From: Marinobacter persicus
GTDB lineage: Bacteria; Pseudomonadota; Gammaproteobacteria; Pseudomonadales; Oleiphilaceae
DNA length: 64,000 nucleotides
Assembly (NCBI RefSeq): GCF_900114155.1
Contig: NZ_FOSC01000008.1
Location: 1 to 64,000 of the forward strand
Reading direction: 5' to 3'
The notes beneath the pieces were generated by a model. It saw only the letters and a program-made list of their open reading frames with translations, was not told the origin of the DNA and made no database searches. Each line of letters starts with the position of its first letter. Position 1 is the first letter of the stretch. The translations under genes were made by a program, and so were the position numbers. Below, one piece after another: positions 17,997-28,648 of this stretch.

Positions 17997-20900
17997 TTAC
18001 ACAACATGCCAAGTGTCAGAATCTGGCTCATATTCGGCAACACCAACTGCCGCCAACGATTGCAGACCTTCCTCTACAGATTTCCTAGGCTTCCGCTTAA
18101 AAAGTTCGGACAGGCTTTCCGTAGTGTGGGCTCGCTCTGCCAGCGCTTCTCGCAAAACACGCAGTTGTTCCGGAATGGTTTTTGGAAAGGCAACCTTACC
18201 CTTGCTCCCAGCAGTCTCCTGTTTGACAGCAGCCTGTTTCGGGGCAACATCTACTTCCTGCTGAACGGCATCCGGTGCCTGATATTCCGGACGCAGCCAG
18301 CGTACGATGCCTTGAGCCTCTTCCTGTGCCCGCTGTTTGTTCAACTCCACCAGACGCATCAACAATTCTTCTTCAGCCTCAGCCTGCTCCGCCGGTTTGT
18401 TCGGGAGCGGCATAGTTGCGCCGGGGCGGCCAACCAACTTATCGGCGAGGTCGGGCCAGCCGTAGGCTTCGAATACGGCTCGGTCGAGATCGTCGTGGAG
18501 CTCCTTGAGGAGCTCTACCAGACCTTGCTCGTAGGTTTCCTTTTCTTTCGGTTTATCATGGATAGGCTCACCAGCGTTCAACCTCTCGAGAACGTTATAG
18601 ATGTTGGTCAGAGTGAGCAGCGGGTAGTCAGCCTGTTGCTGCTTTCGGTGAGCATCAATACGGTTAGCCAAGTGACGGATCTTGTCACCCAACTCGTCAG
18701 AAAACTCGGGAAAGGGAAAATTCAGAAAACAAGGACCATTTTGCCAGCGTGAGTCATTTCCTGCACCCATGCGTCCACCCTGAGCCAAGGCCCAACAGAC
18801 ATGTAGGCGACTGGATAAAACGCCGAACAACGCAGCATTATCAAACGCCAAAACCGCCAGAGAGCCATCAGCCAAAGCTTCGCCTTTATCGAGGAACGTG
18901 AAAATTCGATGCTTTGAGACTTCACTTGTGACGATGTATTTTCGCAATCCGTGCAAAGCTCTTCTCATGGCTGGGCGAGTTTCACCATACAACCAATATT
19001 TTTCGCGATGACCTTTACGTCTAACTTCGTCTCTAAATGGTTTTACATCAGATAGTATTTTCTGGAACCCGGATGGAAATGCTCTGCGCGCCGATTCAGA
19101 ATCATAACCGTAAAAATCAATGCAGTAGCGTGGCGCCCGACGCCTAGTCAGGTCGCTACCGGCGACCAACCTGGGAAGAAAGTGACGGAGCTCGGGTCGT
19201 TCTGAAACCCATTTACTACGCTGCTCTGGCGAAACCAAAAAACCGTCTCCGACTAACTTGACTCCTTGGAACACCAGACCATCGTTGCTTTCGAGCTTTG
19301 CAGCTTCCACCAAAGCAGCTCCGACTCCAAGGTCAGCGAAAATTACGCCATGAGTTGCAGAGAAGGTAACCTGCCGGGCATCACCATCAGCTGTTGCCAT
19401 TTCGCTTGTAACTTTAAGGCGAGAACCAGCTCCCTTTCCCGGCGATACAACTGTCATAGCAATCCGCACTGCAGCGCCATCGTTTCCATCTACCCAAGGA
19501 TGATCAGGAATAGCCAGCCGGATATGTGCATCATTATCAAGGTGACGTGATGTCACGCCTCGGCTCTTGGTTTGGCCAATACTGTTAGTAGTGATAAAAC
19601 CAAATCGCCTCACAGCGCCATCAGCAACAAGCTCTGCGGCTTTATGCCACCAATACATAACGAAGTCACAGGCGGGTAATTCTGAATAGACACCACGCAC
19701 AGCATGTGTATAACCGTCGCCCAAGGCATCCCGCATCCGTTTCTCACCAATAAACGGCGGGTTCCCCACAATATAGTCCGCTTTCGGCCACTGGACTTTG
19801 CGCGGGTTATGGTAGCGGTACACCGTCGCGCGCCCGGTTTCATCCGGGATCAGTTCACCAGTTGTGGGACTGACTTTCATACTGATGCCATCCCAGATGG
19901 TCACCGGCTCGCCTTTTTCATTCAGTTCCGGTTCGCGGCTGTCATACTCAATCAAGGCGTCACGGCACTCAATGTTTTTGAAATCGCGCAGGATTGGCTC
20001 GGGCAAATCCAGCCAGTCATTCAGGCGGTAGTGCCACTGCAAGTAACCAATCCACAACACCAGTTCGGCAATCTGGGCAGCACGCGGGTTTATTTCCAGG
20101 CCAAGGAATTGGTGAGGATCTACCGTCAGCCCTTCACTTTCCAGAACGCCCTGCCCCTGGGTCAATTCGGAGATGAAACCCAGCACTTCGCCCTCCAGAC
20201 GCTTCATATGTTCCAGCGCCACGTACAGAAAGTTCGCGCTGCCACAGGCCGGGTCCAGCACACGGGTTTCGCAGAGTTGATAGTGAAACGCCTGAACTTG
20301 CTGCAGCGCTTTGTCGGTCTTGCCCTGGCGCAACAGAGTTTCAGCAGCACCACGAATGTCTCCCCACTGTTCGCGCAAGGGTTCAATGAGTGTGGGCTTG
20401 ACCAGGCGTTCGACATAAGCCCGTGGCGTGTAATGGGCGCCCAGTTTGTGGCGTTCACGGGGATCAAGCGCCCGCTCCAGCAAGGTGCCAAAGATGGCAG
20501 GTTCAACAAAGCGCCAGTCTGCTGCTGCCGCGTCGATCAGCAATTGGATTTGCTGAACGTTCAACGGAATTGGGTCAATATCTTTGAACAAGCCACCGTT
20601 AAAACGCTTGATGGTTTGCATCAACCGTTCGCTATAACCACCGGTGTTCATGGTTTCCCAGAGCGCCTTCAAGGCGTGGGGAAAAGCTTCGGGGTTACGT
20701 TCTTTGATGTCGACCAGCAAATCGTGAAAGGACGATCTTGGGAGTAACTCCACGTCTTCGGCAAACATGGTGAACAGACAGCGTTTAAGAAAGCTGGCTA
20801 CACGCTCCACATCGTAACCGTTCAGCTCCAGTGACTTAGCCAACGCAGCCAGCTTGGCACTGACCTGGCGGGTAACCTTCGCAGCGTGTTTACTGGGATC

Positions 20901-21509
20901 CAACTGTTCAGGTTGCAGCCATAGCTGGCGCAACCGATGCTGAATCTCAGGTTTGTGCAAATCTTCCAGTCGGACCTCATAATGGCGCGGATCTGGAAAG
21001 GGGACGTAGTTACCGCCGGTTCGGGTGAACTCCGAATACAGGTAAATGGCGTTGCCAACATCCACCACCACAATAAACGGCGGCCGGCCGTGCTCCACTT
21101 CTTCTTGGGGCAATCCACGCACATAGCGTTCCGCCTGCGCCACCGCCGCATTGATCGCATTCTGGTGGCTGCGAGACGCAAGCTCTTTTCCCGTTTGTTT
21201 CCCTTCCAGAACAAAGCAATCCCGCCGGTACAAATCGATATACCGGTTATCGGTATTGCCATCAACTCGGGCAGACGCAATAAATCGCTCAAACACGTAC
21301 GAATTCTGGCCAGTATCACTATGGCCGGGGTCTGGCAGCGGCAGGTCTAGCAGCGTGCACAAGTCGCGCATGAAAGATTGAAAATTCGAACGCTCACTGC
21401 CGGAATTACCCTGCCAGCGTTTGAGAAAGCTGTTTACTGCATAAGGTTGTGCGATGGCTTCCAAGCGGGGGGACTCCCTGGTGTTGTGGTGAATCTCTGT
21501 CGAATACAA
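17997..21509 (-). CDS. Large DNA methyltransferase with N-terminal nuclease-like domain (MmeI/type IIL-like)
   Basis: The 1170-aa single-chain protein is probably both restriction and modification enzyme. An N-terminal PD-(D/E)xK-like site is suggested by [17 protein letters not shown] (Asp92, Glu102, Lys104). A helical linker follows, then a gamma-type N6-adenine methyltransferase: SAM motif [10 protein letters not shown] (residues 418-427) and catalytic NPPF (583-586). The part after about 750 is likely the target-recognition region, and the last 80 residues look like a winged helix. It is three bases downstream of the unknown gene 21513-22514. Alternatives are a BREX/DISARM-type methyltransferase, but no partner genes of those systems are present. 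Confidence 0.75.
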   Translation of the reverse strand: MYSTEIHHNTRESPRLEAIAQPYAVNSFLKRWQGNSGSERSNFQSFMRDLCTLLDLPLPDPGHSDTGQNSYVFERFIASARVDGNTDNRYIDLYRRDCFVLEGKQTGKELASRSHQNAINAAVAQAERYVRGLPQEEVEHGRPPFIVVVDVGNAIYLYSEFTRTGGNYVPFPDPRHYEVRLEDLHKPEIQHRLRQLWLQPEQLDPSKHAAKVTRQVSAKLAALAKSLELNGYDVERVASFLKRCLFTMFAEDVELLPRSSFHDLLVDIKERNPEAFPHALKALWETMNTGGYSERLMQTIKRFNGGLFKDIDPIPLNVQQIQLLIDAAAADWRFVEPAIFGTLLERALDPRERHKLGAHYTPRAYVERLVKPTLIEPLREQWGDIRGAAETLLRQGKTDKALQQVQAFHYQLCETRVLDPACGSANFLYVALEHMKRLEGEVLGFISELTQGQGVLESEGLTVDPHQFLGLEINPRAAQIAELVLWIGYLQWHYRLNDWLDLPEPILRDFKNIECRDALIEYDSREPELNEKGEPVTIWDGISMKVSPTTGELIPDETGRATVYRYHNPRKVQWPKADYIVGNPPFIGEKRMRDALGDGYTHAVRGVYSELPACDFVMYWWHKAAELVADGAVRRFGFITTNSIGQTKSRGVTSRHLDNDAHIRLAIPDHPWVDGNDGAAVRIAMTVVSPGKGAGSRLKVTSEMATADGDARQVTFSATHGVIFADLGVGAALVEAAKLESNDGLVFQGVKLVGDGFLVSPEQRSKWVSERPELRHFLPRLVAGSDLTRRRAPRYCIDFYGYDSESARRAFPSGFQKILSDVKPFRDEVRRKGHREKYWLYGETRPAMRRALHGLRKYIVTSEVSKHRIFTFLDKGEALADGSLAVLAFDNAALFGVLSSRLHVCWALAQGGRMGAGNDSRWQNGPCFLNFPFPEFSDELGDKIRHLANRIDAHRKQQQADYPLLTLTNIYNVLERLNAGEPIHDKPKEKETYEQGLVELLKELHDDLDRAVFEAYGWPDLADKLVGRPGATMPLPNKPAEQAEAEEELLMRLVELNKQRAQEEAQGIVRWLRPEYQAPDAVQQEVDVAPKQAAVKQETAGSKGKVAFPKTIPEQLRVLREALAERAHTTESLSELFKRKPRKSVEEGLQSLAAVGVAEYEPDSDTWHVV

Positions 21510-21512
21510 CTT

Positions 21513-22514
21513 TTAATCAATTACATGGCGAGCCCAGAAAGGGTAAATCAGGGAAACCATTTCCTGACTGTACGCATCTGCCTCAGACTTAAAATTGAAG
21601 GCAAATGCGGTCTTAATGCTCTCCTCATAGACCGCCAGACCTTGAGTTAATCGGATCAAAGAAAACTCTGGTTTTTTGACATCCCGAGCCCGTAGTTCAC
21701 GCCATACTATTTCATCTTCGTCAGCAACTGCATCGGCCAGCCTATCGACCCAATCCCGCACGCGAATTTCACGGTCCGTTACAATCGCAGGTGTAACCGA
21801 AGAAGCTATGCCCATTCCGGGGCCCATGAACATCTCATCGCCCAAAGATAATGGCGGGTTAATTCCATTTCTTCGCAGGGTAGCAATCTCCGTAGCGGTC
21901 AGATTTTCTTCGCTTCCGATCAAGCCGTGCAGTTTGAACTGATCAAGGTAGTCAGGCCAACTCTGCCTAACCGTCAAAATCAGATCCTTATCTTGGAATA
22001 AATCAGCATCGTCATGGGGACGGACATCAATAAAGCCGACCGTGTCACCAGCAACAAGACAAAACAACAACCAGGACTCTCCTGAACTGCACTTTCTATC
22101 TGAAAAAAACTGGCCTTCTGGAATTGGTAGGTCGGTTATATGTAGATGCATGATGCCCCAGTCAGCCCAGAGCAAATCGGTTCGCTTTGAGTGTTTTTTG
22201 CCGCTAAAGTCGTGAAAACGGATCAATGTTTTTGATTGATACCCATTAACATCCTCACCAACTTGTATTTTTCTTTTAAGCTCGTCTAGGCCTTGAGCCA
22301 CCGCTTCGGGCAGCCTTTTCGGAAATTTTGTCGACAAGAAAACAGTTCGCGGGATAGGGTCTATATAACGAAGTCTGAAATCCAACCAACGGCACAAAGG
22401 GTCAGCAAGATTACTTACCGCCTCGGTGAATTCGAGGCGGTAAGCACGAATTAATGATCGGCAAATCTCATCAAGATCCTTCTGAAATTGAGCTCTGGTT
22501 TCTGCAGAGTTCAT
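21513..22514 (-). CDS. Unknown protein coupled to the large methyltransferase
   Basis: A 333-aa soluble protein I cannot name. Visible features are a helical N-terminus, a central DLLWADWGIMHLHITDLPIP segment with conserved-looking Trp, Asp and His residues, a strand rich in hydrophobics (SWLLFCLVAGDTVGFIDVRPH), and a second domain after about residue 200. The stop lies three bases before the methyltransferase start, so they form one transcription unit with this gene first. It may regulate, block or add to the restriction activity; that is inference from position only. Confidence 0.6.
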   Translation of the reverse strand: MNSAETRAQFQKDLDEICRSLIRAYRLEFTEAVSNLADPLCRWLDFRLRYIDPIPRTVFLSTKFPKRLPEAVAQGLDELKRKIQVGEDVNGYQSKTLIRFHDFSGKKHSKRTDLLWADWGIMHLHITDLPIPEGQFFSDRKCSSGESWLLFCLVAGDTVGFIDVRPHDDADLFQDKDLILTVRQSWPDYLDQFKLHGLIGSEENLTATEIATLRRNGINPPLSLGDEMFMGPGMGIASSVTPAIVTDREIRVRDWVDRLADAVADEDEIVWRELRARDVKKPEFSLIRLTQGLAVYEESIKTAFAFNFKSEADAYSQEMVSLIYPFWARHVID

Positions 22515-22561
22515 GGAACGCGATTCCTTCTCGTAAACAATAACCGACTGGCTGCAGCTTC

Positions 22562-23080
22562 TTATCGATATAAACCCCGAACAAACTCATCCGCAGGCTT
22601 TGCCAACAAATCTTGCGGATGATCACCACCGAAGGTGAACCAGGAACTTTTCCCGGTAAAGGAGGAATTCGCCACCTGCCGGTTGGTAGCCGTGCTGTAA
22701 ACAATAAGCTGAATCTCAATTCTGTCCGGCTTTCCCGACCACTCGGTAGCCCGGTCTTCCCAGTGAAGAATAATCGGCTCGACAAAATAACCGTACTCCT
22801 GGCTATCAATTTCTTCGAGACATTCTGCCCCTTCACAACGGTCAGTCAGGTCCACTTTCTTGGCATTCTTAGAAAATGCCGCAAGGGCAGCGTTAGCAGT
22901 CATTTGCCCCGAACGCTGGTATCGGGTATCTCCATACCAACCATCTTCCGGCACGGCTATCAAGACACCCCGGGAAGGGTCAAGCTGTTCGCTGGCTTGC
23001 TTGAGTTCCGAATGCTTATACGTTGATGCACAACCGGACAACAACACTACCAAAGCGATCGCGAATATTTTTTGAACCAC
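22562..23080 (-). CDS. DUF4823-like lipoprotein
   Basis: The 172-aa product has a lipoprotein signal (VQKIFAIALVVLLSGCAS; lipobox LSGC at residues 14-17). The mature part contains GVLIAVPEDGWYGDTRYQRSG and YGYFVEPIILHWEDRATEWSGKPDR, which fit my memory of DUF4823 lipoproteins. Function is unknown; the fold suggests an outer-membrane-associated stress or envelope role. The start codon is GTG or ATG at 23080 in a weak ribosome context. Confidence 0.65.
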   Translation of the reverse strand: MVQKIFAIALVVLLSGCASTYKHSELKQASEQLDPSRGVLIAVPEDGWYGDTRYQRSGQMTANAALAAFSKNAKKVDLTDRCEGAECLEEIDSQEYGYFVEPIILHWEDRATEWSGKPDRIEIQLIVYSTATNRQVANSSFTGKSSWFTFGGDHPQDLLAKPADEFVRGLYR

Positions 23081-23348
23081 AAATCACCTCAAATATACTG
23101 AAACATTCACAAAATCAGCCGAACCAACTATGGATCAACCAGAAAGAAACGGTCAGGGTAAAAGATCTGTAGGAAGGAAAGAGAAGCACAGCAATCATCA
23201 GTCCTCCCTAACATTTTGAACACGCATAGCTATGCGGGCTTCTACCTTAGCGCAAGAGCTCAGATCTGTCTTCACTTGCGCCAGCGGACAGGCGAATGAG
23301 CGCTTACTGAGTCGATAGCGACCACTTATAACTCTGGAGAGAACAAAC

Positions 23349-24116
23349 ATGACCCAGCAACCCCCAGCCATCCTGATTACCGGCGGCGCCCAGGGCATTG
23401 GCAAAGGCATTGCCAGCCATTTTCTGAACAAGGGGTGGCGCGTGGCGGTCCTTGACCGGGATGCAGAGGCTATCGAGGCCTGCCGGCAGGATCTCGGCGA
23501 ACCGGACAACCTGAGCCTGATAACCGTGGATGTCTCCCGGGAGCCGGACGTGATCCGCGCCTTGGCAGAGGCGATGGAATGGGCCGTACGGCTGGACGCG
23601 CTGGTCAATAACGCGGGAATCCCAGACCCGGAAACCGGGCCAATAGAAACACTGGAGCTTTCCGAATGGCAGCGGCGAATCGATGTAAACCTGACCGGCG
23701 CCTTCCTGATGGCCAAGCACACGGTGCCGCACCTGCGCAAAAACCAGGGCAGCATCGTCAATATCGCGTCCACCCGCGCCCTGCAGTCGGAACCGAACTG
23801 CGAGGCTTACGCCGCCAGCAAAGGCGGCCTGATTGCCCTCACCCACTCCCTGGCCATCAGTCTGGGCCCGGATGTGCGAGCCAACAGCATCAGCCCGGGC
23901 TGGATCGACGTTCGTGCCTGGCAGGCCAATGCACCCGCCAACCCCGAGCCCCTGTCGGCTTCCGACCGCAACCAGCACCCCAGCGGCCGCGTGGGCACAC
24001 CGGAAGATGTGGCCGCCATGGTGGCGTACCTGGTGTCACCAGAGGCGCGCTTTGTAACGGGCCAGAACTTCGTCATCGACGGCGGTATGACCCGCAAAAT
24101 GATTTACGAGGATTAA
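23349..24116 (+). CDS. Short-chain dehydrogenase/reductase
   Basis: A 255-aa classical SDR: cofactor motif TGGAQGIGKGI, NNAG (LDALVNNAGIPD), catalytic Ser in NIASTRALQSEPNCEAY and the YAASK pair, with the terminal DGGMTRKM typical of the family. It oxidises or reduces an alcohol/ketone with NAD(P)(H); the substrate is unknown. GGAGAG precedes the ATG. It is followed 86 bp later by the DUF938 methyltransferase on the same strand. Confidence 0.85.
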   Translation: MTQQPPAILITGGAQGIGKGIASHFLNKGWRVAVLDRDAEAIEACRQDLGEPDNLSLITVDVSREPDVIRALAEAMEWAVRLDALVNNAGIPDPETGPIETLELSEWQRRIDVNLTGAFLMAKHTVPHLRKNQGSIVNIASTRALQSEPNCEAYAASKGGLIALTHSLAISLGPDVRANSISPGWIDVRAWQANAPANPEPLSASDRNQHPSGRVGTPEDVAAMVAYLVSPEARFVTGQNFVIDGGMTRKMIYED

Positions 24117-24202
24117 GCCGCCGGCGGCACCTTGAAAGCGTTGTATCCAGGACAGACTTCGGAGAGCATGGAAACTCCCCCAATGACGGAGACGTTTGCC
24201 CA

Positions 24203-24808
24203 ATGACCAACAACCTGCCCTTTTCCCAGGCCTGCGAAAACAACAAGGCCCCGATTCTGGCGCGGCTGCGGGAGGTCTTCGTGGCCCCCGGCAAGGTTCT
24301 GGAAATCGGCACACTCACCGGGCAACACGCGGTGCATTTCGCCAGCGCCATGCCCCACCTGCAATGGCAACCGAGCGACCATCCGGACTCGGCTCACTTG
24401 TGCCATGAACGGCTGGAACAGGCCGCGCTGCCCAACATCCTGCCCATGATTGCGCTGGACGTGGGAGCTACCAACTGGCCAGTCGATGTTTTCCAATGGG
24501 CCTTCTCCGCCAACACCGCCCACATCATGGCCTGGCCCGAAGTGGAAAAAATGTTCCATGGCATTGGCAAGCGCCTGGCAGCCGGTGGCGCGTTTTGCCT
24601 GTACGGCCCGTTCAACGAGCAGGGAACATACACCAGCGACAGCAACCGGCGATTTGACCAGAACCTGAGAGCTCAGGCCGCCCACATGGGCATCCGGGAT
24701 CTGGCCGATCTCAGCGCCCTGGCGGAATCGGCGGGAATGCGGCTTGCGGAAAAACACGGCATGCCCGCCAACAACCAGCTATTGGTATTCCGGCCGAGCT
24801 CGCATTAA
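24203..24808 (+). CDS. DUF938 SAM-dependent methyltransferase-like protein
   Basis: The 201-aa product begins MTNNLPFSQACENNKAPIL and carries the SAM-binding strand VLEIGTLTGQHAVHFA, followed by LQWQPSDHP, LDVG and a late CLYGPFNEQGTYTSDSN, the DUF938 pattern. Enzymatic target unknown. The start at 24203 has GGAG about ten bases upstream; a longer frame in this phase runs antiparallel-like through the SDR gene and is not coding. Confidence 0.8.
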   Translation: MTNNLPFSQACENNKAPILARLREVFVAPGKVLEIGTLTGQHAVHFASAMPHLQWQPSDHPDSAHLCHERLEQAALPNILPMIALDVGATNWPVDVFQWAFSANTAHIMAWPEVEKMFHGIGKRLAAGGAFCLYGPFNEQGTYTSDSNRRFDQNLRAQAAHMGIRDLADLSALAESAGMRLAEKHGMPANNQLLVFRPSSH

Positions 24809-24820
24809 CAGACCGAGGCT

Positions 24821-26590
24821 TCAGGTTTCATACGCCTTACGGTAGTTCCCCTGGTAATCAAAAATCCGCTCCTGCACCTGCCAGTAGTGCTTTTGTTTGC
24901 GGGCGATCACAAAATCCGGGGCTGACAACAGCGCCTGCATTTCCAGAACCTCGTCCGCCGTGCCGAAGGTTTTCGGGGCCTGGCTGTTGGCGAACCGGCG
25001 CCCGAACAGCCTGTTGAACACGGTACGCTGAGCGGGTTTGCTGAAATCAAACGACTCGCCGAGCTCTTCGCCATCCTCGCCGTGGTAAATTATTTTCAGC
25101 TTGCTGCCAGCCGCGTTCAGCGTGATCCCGGCACAGCGAATCACCATGGCATCTTTCAGCTTCAGAGCATCTTTTAACTGATCGTCCGGATCAATGATCG
25201 CGCCTTGGCACTGATGGCACTTGCGGGCCGCAATATCATTCTCGGCACCGCAATGGCGGCATTCCTTGAACCGGAACCGGTAATCGCACTGCTCCGGGCA
25301 GCCATTCTGCAGGGCGGGCTCCTCCCCTTCCGCTGCCCCGATCAGCCCCTGACAACGTCGCCCATAATGCTCAACCACTCGGCCATCACTGTCGGTTTTG
25401 CCCCAGAAAATATTGGCAAAGCCACAGCCCGGGCAGAACACCTGCACCGGCTCGCTGTCCGGGTTGGGTTTGGGCTCGCCCACCTCCGGGTGGTGCAGGT
25501 TCACGCTGTTGCCCGCGTAATCGATCACGAGGCAATCCCGCTTGCCCTCATCCAGCCGGAGCCCCCGGCCCACAATCTGCTGGTACAGACTGACCGACTG
25601 GGTGGGTCGGAGAATGGCGATGAAATCCACATGGGGCGCATCAAAACCGGTGGTAAGCACAGATACGTTCACCAGGTACTTCAACTGCCGCCGTTTGAAG
25701 CGGTGGATCAGCTGCGTCCGCTCCTTCGTGTCCGTGCTACCGGTGACCAGAGCGGTTTCGTGTTCCGGCAGGTAGCCGGTGATCTCCTTCGCATGGTCCA
25801 CCGTGGCGGCAAAAATCATCACCCCTTTGCGCTCGGCCGCCAGCTCCACCACCTGCTCGATGATGGCCCGGGTCACCCGCTTGTGCTTGCTCAGCAGCCG
25901 GTTGACATCTTTCTCGGCGTATTCGCCGAAGCGATCACTGGGCAGTGCGGAGAAATCGTATTGCGCCACCGCCGCGTTCACCAGTTCGGGTCTGGTGAGA
26001 TAGCCCCGGTTGATCATGAAACTCAGCGGCAGCTCGTAAATGCAGTGCTGGAAGGGCTTGCCTTCGTCGCCGCGCACAAAGCCCCGGTAGTGGTAACGAT
26101 AGATCCAGCCCATGGCCAGGCGATAGGGAGTGGCGGTAAGCCCGAGCACCTTGAGGGAATCGTTCTGCTGACGCAGCAACTCGATGATGCGCTGATACTG
26201 GCTGGTGTCCTCTCCGCTCACCCGATGACACTCATCAATGATCACCAGCGAGTATTCGTCCTGGAACTGCTCCAGATTCGCCGATACTGACTGCACGCTG
26301 GCAAAGGTCACCTGATGCCCGCTGTCCTTGCGCTTCAACCCGGCCGAGAAGATACCGCCCGCTAACCCGTAACTCTCGTACTTGGCGTGGTTCTGCTCCA
26401 CCAGCTCTTTTACGTGTGTCAGCACCAGAATCCTGCGCCGGGCAAGGCGCGCCAGCTCGGCAATGACCAGGCTTTTACCCGCGCCGGTGGGCAGCACAAT
26501 GACGGCGGATTCGTCGGACTGGCGGAAGTGCCGCAACGTGGCATCAACCGCCTCCTGCTGGTAGGGGCGCAGTGTGAAGGGGGCGTTCAT
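24821..26590 (-). CDS. radD: DEAD/DEAH-box helicase RadD (YejH)
   Basis: A 589-aa superfamily 2 helicase, the same length as E. coli RadD (586 aa). Motifs: Q-motif LRPYQQEAV, Walker A PTGAGKS, DECH (IIDECHR), TATP, and the helicase C-terminal QIVGRGLR. A Cys-rich zinc region follows ([24 protein letters not shown]). RadD helps RecA-dependent repair and double-strand-break survival. The gene converges on DUF938. Confidence 0.9.
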   Translation of the reverse strand: MNAPFTLRPYQQEAVDATLRHFRQSDESAVIVLPTGAGKSLVIAELARLARRRILVLTHVKELVEQNHAKYESYGLAGGIFSAGLKRKDSGHQVTFASVQSVSANLEQFQDEYSLVIIDECHRVSGEDTSQYQRIIELLRQQNDSLKVLGLTATPYRLAMGWIYRYHYRGFVRGDEGKPFQHCIYELPLSFMINRGYLTRPELVNAAVAQYDFSALPSDRFGEYAEKDVNRLLSKHKRVTRAIIEQVVELAAERKGVMIFAATVDHAKEITGYLPEHETALVTGSTDTKERTQLIHRFKRRQLKYLVNVSVLTTGFDAPHVDFIAILRPTQSVSLYQQIVGRGLRLDEGKRDCLVIDYAGNSVNLHHPEVGEPKPNPDSEPVQVFCPGCGFANIFWGKTDSDGRVVEHYGRRCQGLIGAAEGEEPALQNGCPEQCDYRFRFKECRHCGAENDIAARKCHQCQGAIIDPDDQLKDALKLKDAMVIRCAGITLNAAGSKLKIIYHGEDGEELGESFDFSKPAQRTVFNRLFGRRFANSQAPKTFGTADEVLEMQALLSAPDFVIARKQKHYWQVQERIFDYQGNYRKAYET

Positions 26591-26697
26591 TTTGCCGGCT
26601 ACATCGGGTTCAGGATGGAGGGAACCATACTAACAAATGCAGCCGTCTTTAGCTGAGCGAGGGAAACCGGGTTTGCTGCTGTTTTCATGAAGGGTGA

Positions 26698-26728
26698 CAA
26701 CCGCCAGGACCCGGAGCCCTGGCGGTTG
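26698..26728 (-). terminator. GC-rich hairpin after the 26733-26975 gene
   Basis: CAACCGCCAGG and CCTGGCGGTTG form a perfect 11-bp stem with a 9-base loop, placed 5 bp after the stop of the small secreted protein. The T-run on the minus strand is weak (TTGTCACCC), so termination may be partly by the stem alone. Confidence 0.55.
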
Positions 26729-26732
26729 GTTA

Positions 26733-26975
26733 TCAGGATGCAGCTTCCAGCTCACTGATCGCCTGATTGAGAACCTTTACAGCCTCGCCGTGCTTACCCT
26801 CACTGTGAAGCGATGAGCCACGATCACGAAGTTCAGTGGCCCTGGTCTTGGTTTCACTATCCAGTTGCGCGGACTGCAGTTGCTGATCAATCTGGTTAAC
26901 CAGCGTCGGGCACTGATAAGCGAAAGCACTGCCCGCGAAAAACACTGTTAACATTAGAGCCGCAAGATAACGCAT
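26733..26975 (-). CDS. Small secreted helical protein of unknown function
   Basis: The 80-aa product has a signal peptide (MRYLAALMLTVFFAGSAFA) and a mature chain of two helices (CPTLVNQIDQQLQSAQL, then a TPR-like segment GKHGEAVKVLNQAISELEAAS). ATG 26975 follows GAAGGAGGAACC and is preferred to the longer frame at 27017. It looks like a widespread small periplasmic protein without an assigned role. Confidence 0.65.
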   Translation of the reverse strand: MRYLAALMLTVFFAGSAFAYQCPTLVNQIDQQLQSAQLDSETKTRATELRDRGSSLHSEGKHGEAVKVLNQAISELEAAS

Positions 26976-27157
26976 GATGGTTCCTCCTTCGTCGCTCGCT
27001 CCATTCAGTGTAGACAACGTTGGCCTGCCGGGCTAAATCACGCGACTGACGGCGCAGTATTGCCCGTAGGCACTGCCACAATAGGCCAAAGCGCTGATGC
27101 GCTGGCGTCATTCAACTTTTTGCCTTGAAACCGCCTACCTTCCCGCCACCATCAACT

Positions 27158-28150
27158 TTAGTCAGCATGGTTTGCCCGTCCCTGATAAACATCCACTGTA
27201 TTTCGGCCATTTTTCTTGGCCCGGTACAGAGCCCTGTCTGCTTCACTCATCAGGGCATTGACGTTGGCAAATTCCGGGTACGTGGAGATCCCGATACTGA
27301 CGGTAAAATTGATGGAGCCATCCCGGCCCTGAATCACGGCCCGAGCCGCAGTCCTGCGCAAAATTTCGCCCGCCAACTTTGCCGCGGCCTGGCGGTGAGT
27401 GTCAGGGAGAATCACCGCAAACTCCTCTCCTCCAATCCGACCAATAATGTCACTCTTGCGCAGCAAAGAACGCAGCAGCTCGGCAAACTGCTTCAGCACC
27501 TGATCACCGGTGGCGTGACCGTAGCGATCATTAATGGACTTAAAATGGTCAAGATCCATCATCATCACACTGAAGGCTGTCTGCATCCGGGCCGCCTTGT
27601 TAAGCTCCGCCTCCAGAAATTCAAAGAAGACGCTTCGGTTGAGCAGGCCGGTGAGGTCATCGTGACTGGCGTTGCGGGTTAGTTGCGCACAGAAGCAAAA
27701 GTGCTCAACCAGCGCAGCCAATGCCTTGGCGACCAGGGGTAAAACCGGTGCATAGGCCGGGTCTGGAGGCCCCTTCCAATATACCTGAAGGGTTCCCGAT
27801 AACTTACCGACAGACGAATACAAGGGGAACCCATCTCCCGCCCTCGCATCACCGCCGTTTCCGAGGGCCAGCCAACGAGGTATCCCCGAATGCTCTCCCG
27901 ACGACCAGCCGGAAGCCGAACTCAGTGACTGGGCACAAAGTAACTCATCGGCAAGATACAGCTTGCAGCGGGCTGTCGGAATATATTTTTCCACCTCGCG
28001 TAACACTGCCGGCAGTATTGCGGTAAGGTGCTCGCCCTGCTGGATGGACGACAGGGCCTCCATCATCAACAACGGTAACGTTTCCAACAATCCATTACGG
28101 CCCCTCTTGACATCAAGCTCACCGAAGCTGAGGTCGCCGGTCTTTTCCAT
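27158..28150 (-). CDS. Diguanylate cyclase (GGDEF) with N-terminal GAF-like sensor region
   Basis: A 330-aa protein. Residues 1-170 form a sensor region without a clear family, perhaps GAF-like (ILPAVLREVEKYIPTARCKLYLADELL). A complete GGDEF domain follows (NASHDDLTGLLNR, then RIGGEEFAV). The intact GGEEF active site predicts c-di-GMP synthesis. An RxxD inhibitory site (RKSD) lies five residues before GGEEF, so product feedback is expected. ATG 28150 has AAGGAAGGG upstream. It is divergent from the XRE regulator at 28257, with a perfect palindrome between them. Confidence 0.9.
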   Translation of the reverse strand: MEKTGDLSFGELDVKRGRNGLLETLPLLMMEALSSIQQGEHLTAILPAVLREVEKYIPTARCKLYLADELLCAQSLSSASGWSSGEHSGIPRWLALGNGGDARAGDGFPLYSSVGKLSGTLQVYWKGPPDPAYAPVLPLVAKALAALVEHFCFCAQLTRNASHDDLTGLLNRSVFFEFLEAELNKAARMQTAFSVMMMDLDHFKSINDRYGHATGDQVLKQFAELLRSLLRKSDIIGRIGGEEFAVILPDTHRQAAAKLAGEILRRTAARAVIQGRDGSINFTVSIGISTYPEFANVNALMSEADRALYRAKKNGRNTVDVYQGRANHAD

Positions 28151-28211
28151 CTGCTTACCCTTCCTTAGTCTGGCTGACTCCGACCCACGGAGAAACAACT
28201 TGCGCGGACCA

Positions 28212-28230
28212 ATATCCCAAAATGGGATAT
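28212..28230. promoter_or_regulatory. 19-bp palindromic operator between the cyclase and the XRE gene
   Basis: ATATCCCA-AAA-TGGGATAT is a perfect 8-bp inverted repeat with a 3-bp spacer. It lies 26 bp before the XRE start and 62 bp before the cyclase start. TATCC/GGATA half-sites are like those of HipB-type XRE repressors (which have one more spacer base). Likely autoregulation by the gene at 28257 and control of the cyclase. Confidence 0.6.
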
Positions 28231-28256
28231 ACCGATTTTGCCCATAGAGTGCCGTA

Positions 28257-28613
28257 ATGGCAAATACTTTGTGGACATACCGACAACAGGCCTTTCGCAA
28301 GGCCCTGCGAACCATACGGCAGCAGGCACAACTTAGTCAGGCAGCCCTTGCCGAGCGACTGGGCAAGCCTCAGAGCTTCGTATCCAAGTATGAAAGCGGT
28401 GAGCGGCGACTAGAGTATCTGGAAGTCGAGATGATCTGCCTGGCGTGCAACATCACACTAAGCAGCTTTGCCTCAGAGTTTGAAAACCTGTATCCAATGC
28501 CGGCACGAGAGAAACCCCGGATGGTCGCCGAGACACAGAACGGAGCCTACACTGTTGACAAGGACTCCGATGCCTCGGAACCAAGCGCAGACCTGAGCAA
28601 GTCCAAGGACTAA
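28257..28613 (+). CDS. XRE-family helix-turn-helix regulator
   Basis: The 118-aa product has one Cro/C1-type helix-turn-helix at about residues 14-70 (FRKALRTIRQQAQLSQAALA, RLGKPQSFVSKYESGERRL), then an acidic disordered tail. No toxin gene is adjacent, so it is more likely a repressor for the divergent diguanylate cyclase than an antitoxin. The start has no strong ribosome site, which fits low expression. Confidence 0.8.
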   Translation: MANTLWTYRQQAFRKALRTIRQQAQLSQAALAERLGKPQSFVSKYESGERRLEYLEVEMICLACNITLSSFASEFENLYPMPAREKPRMVAETQNGAYTVDKDSDASEPSADLSKSKD

Positions 28614-28648
28614 TGTCCAAATACGTAACCACGGCGCAATAAGTACCC

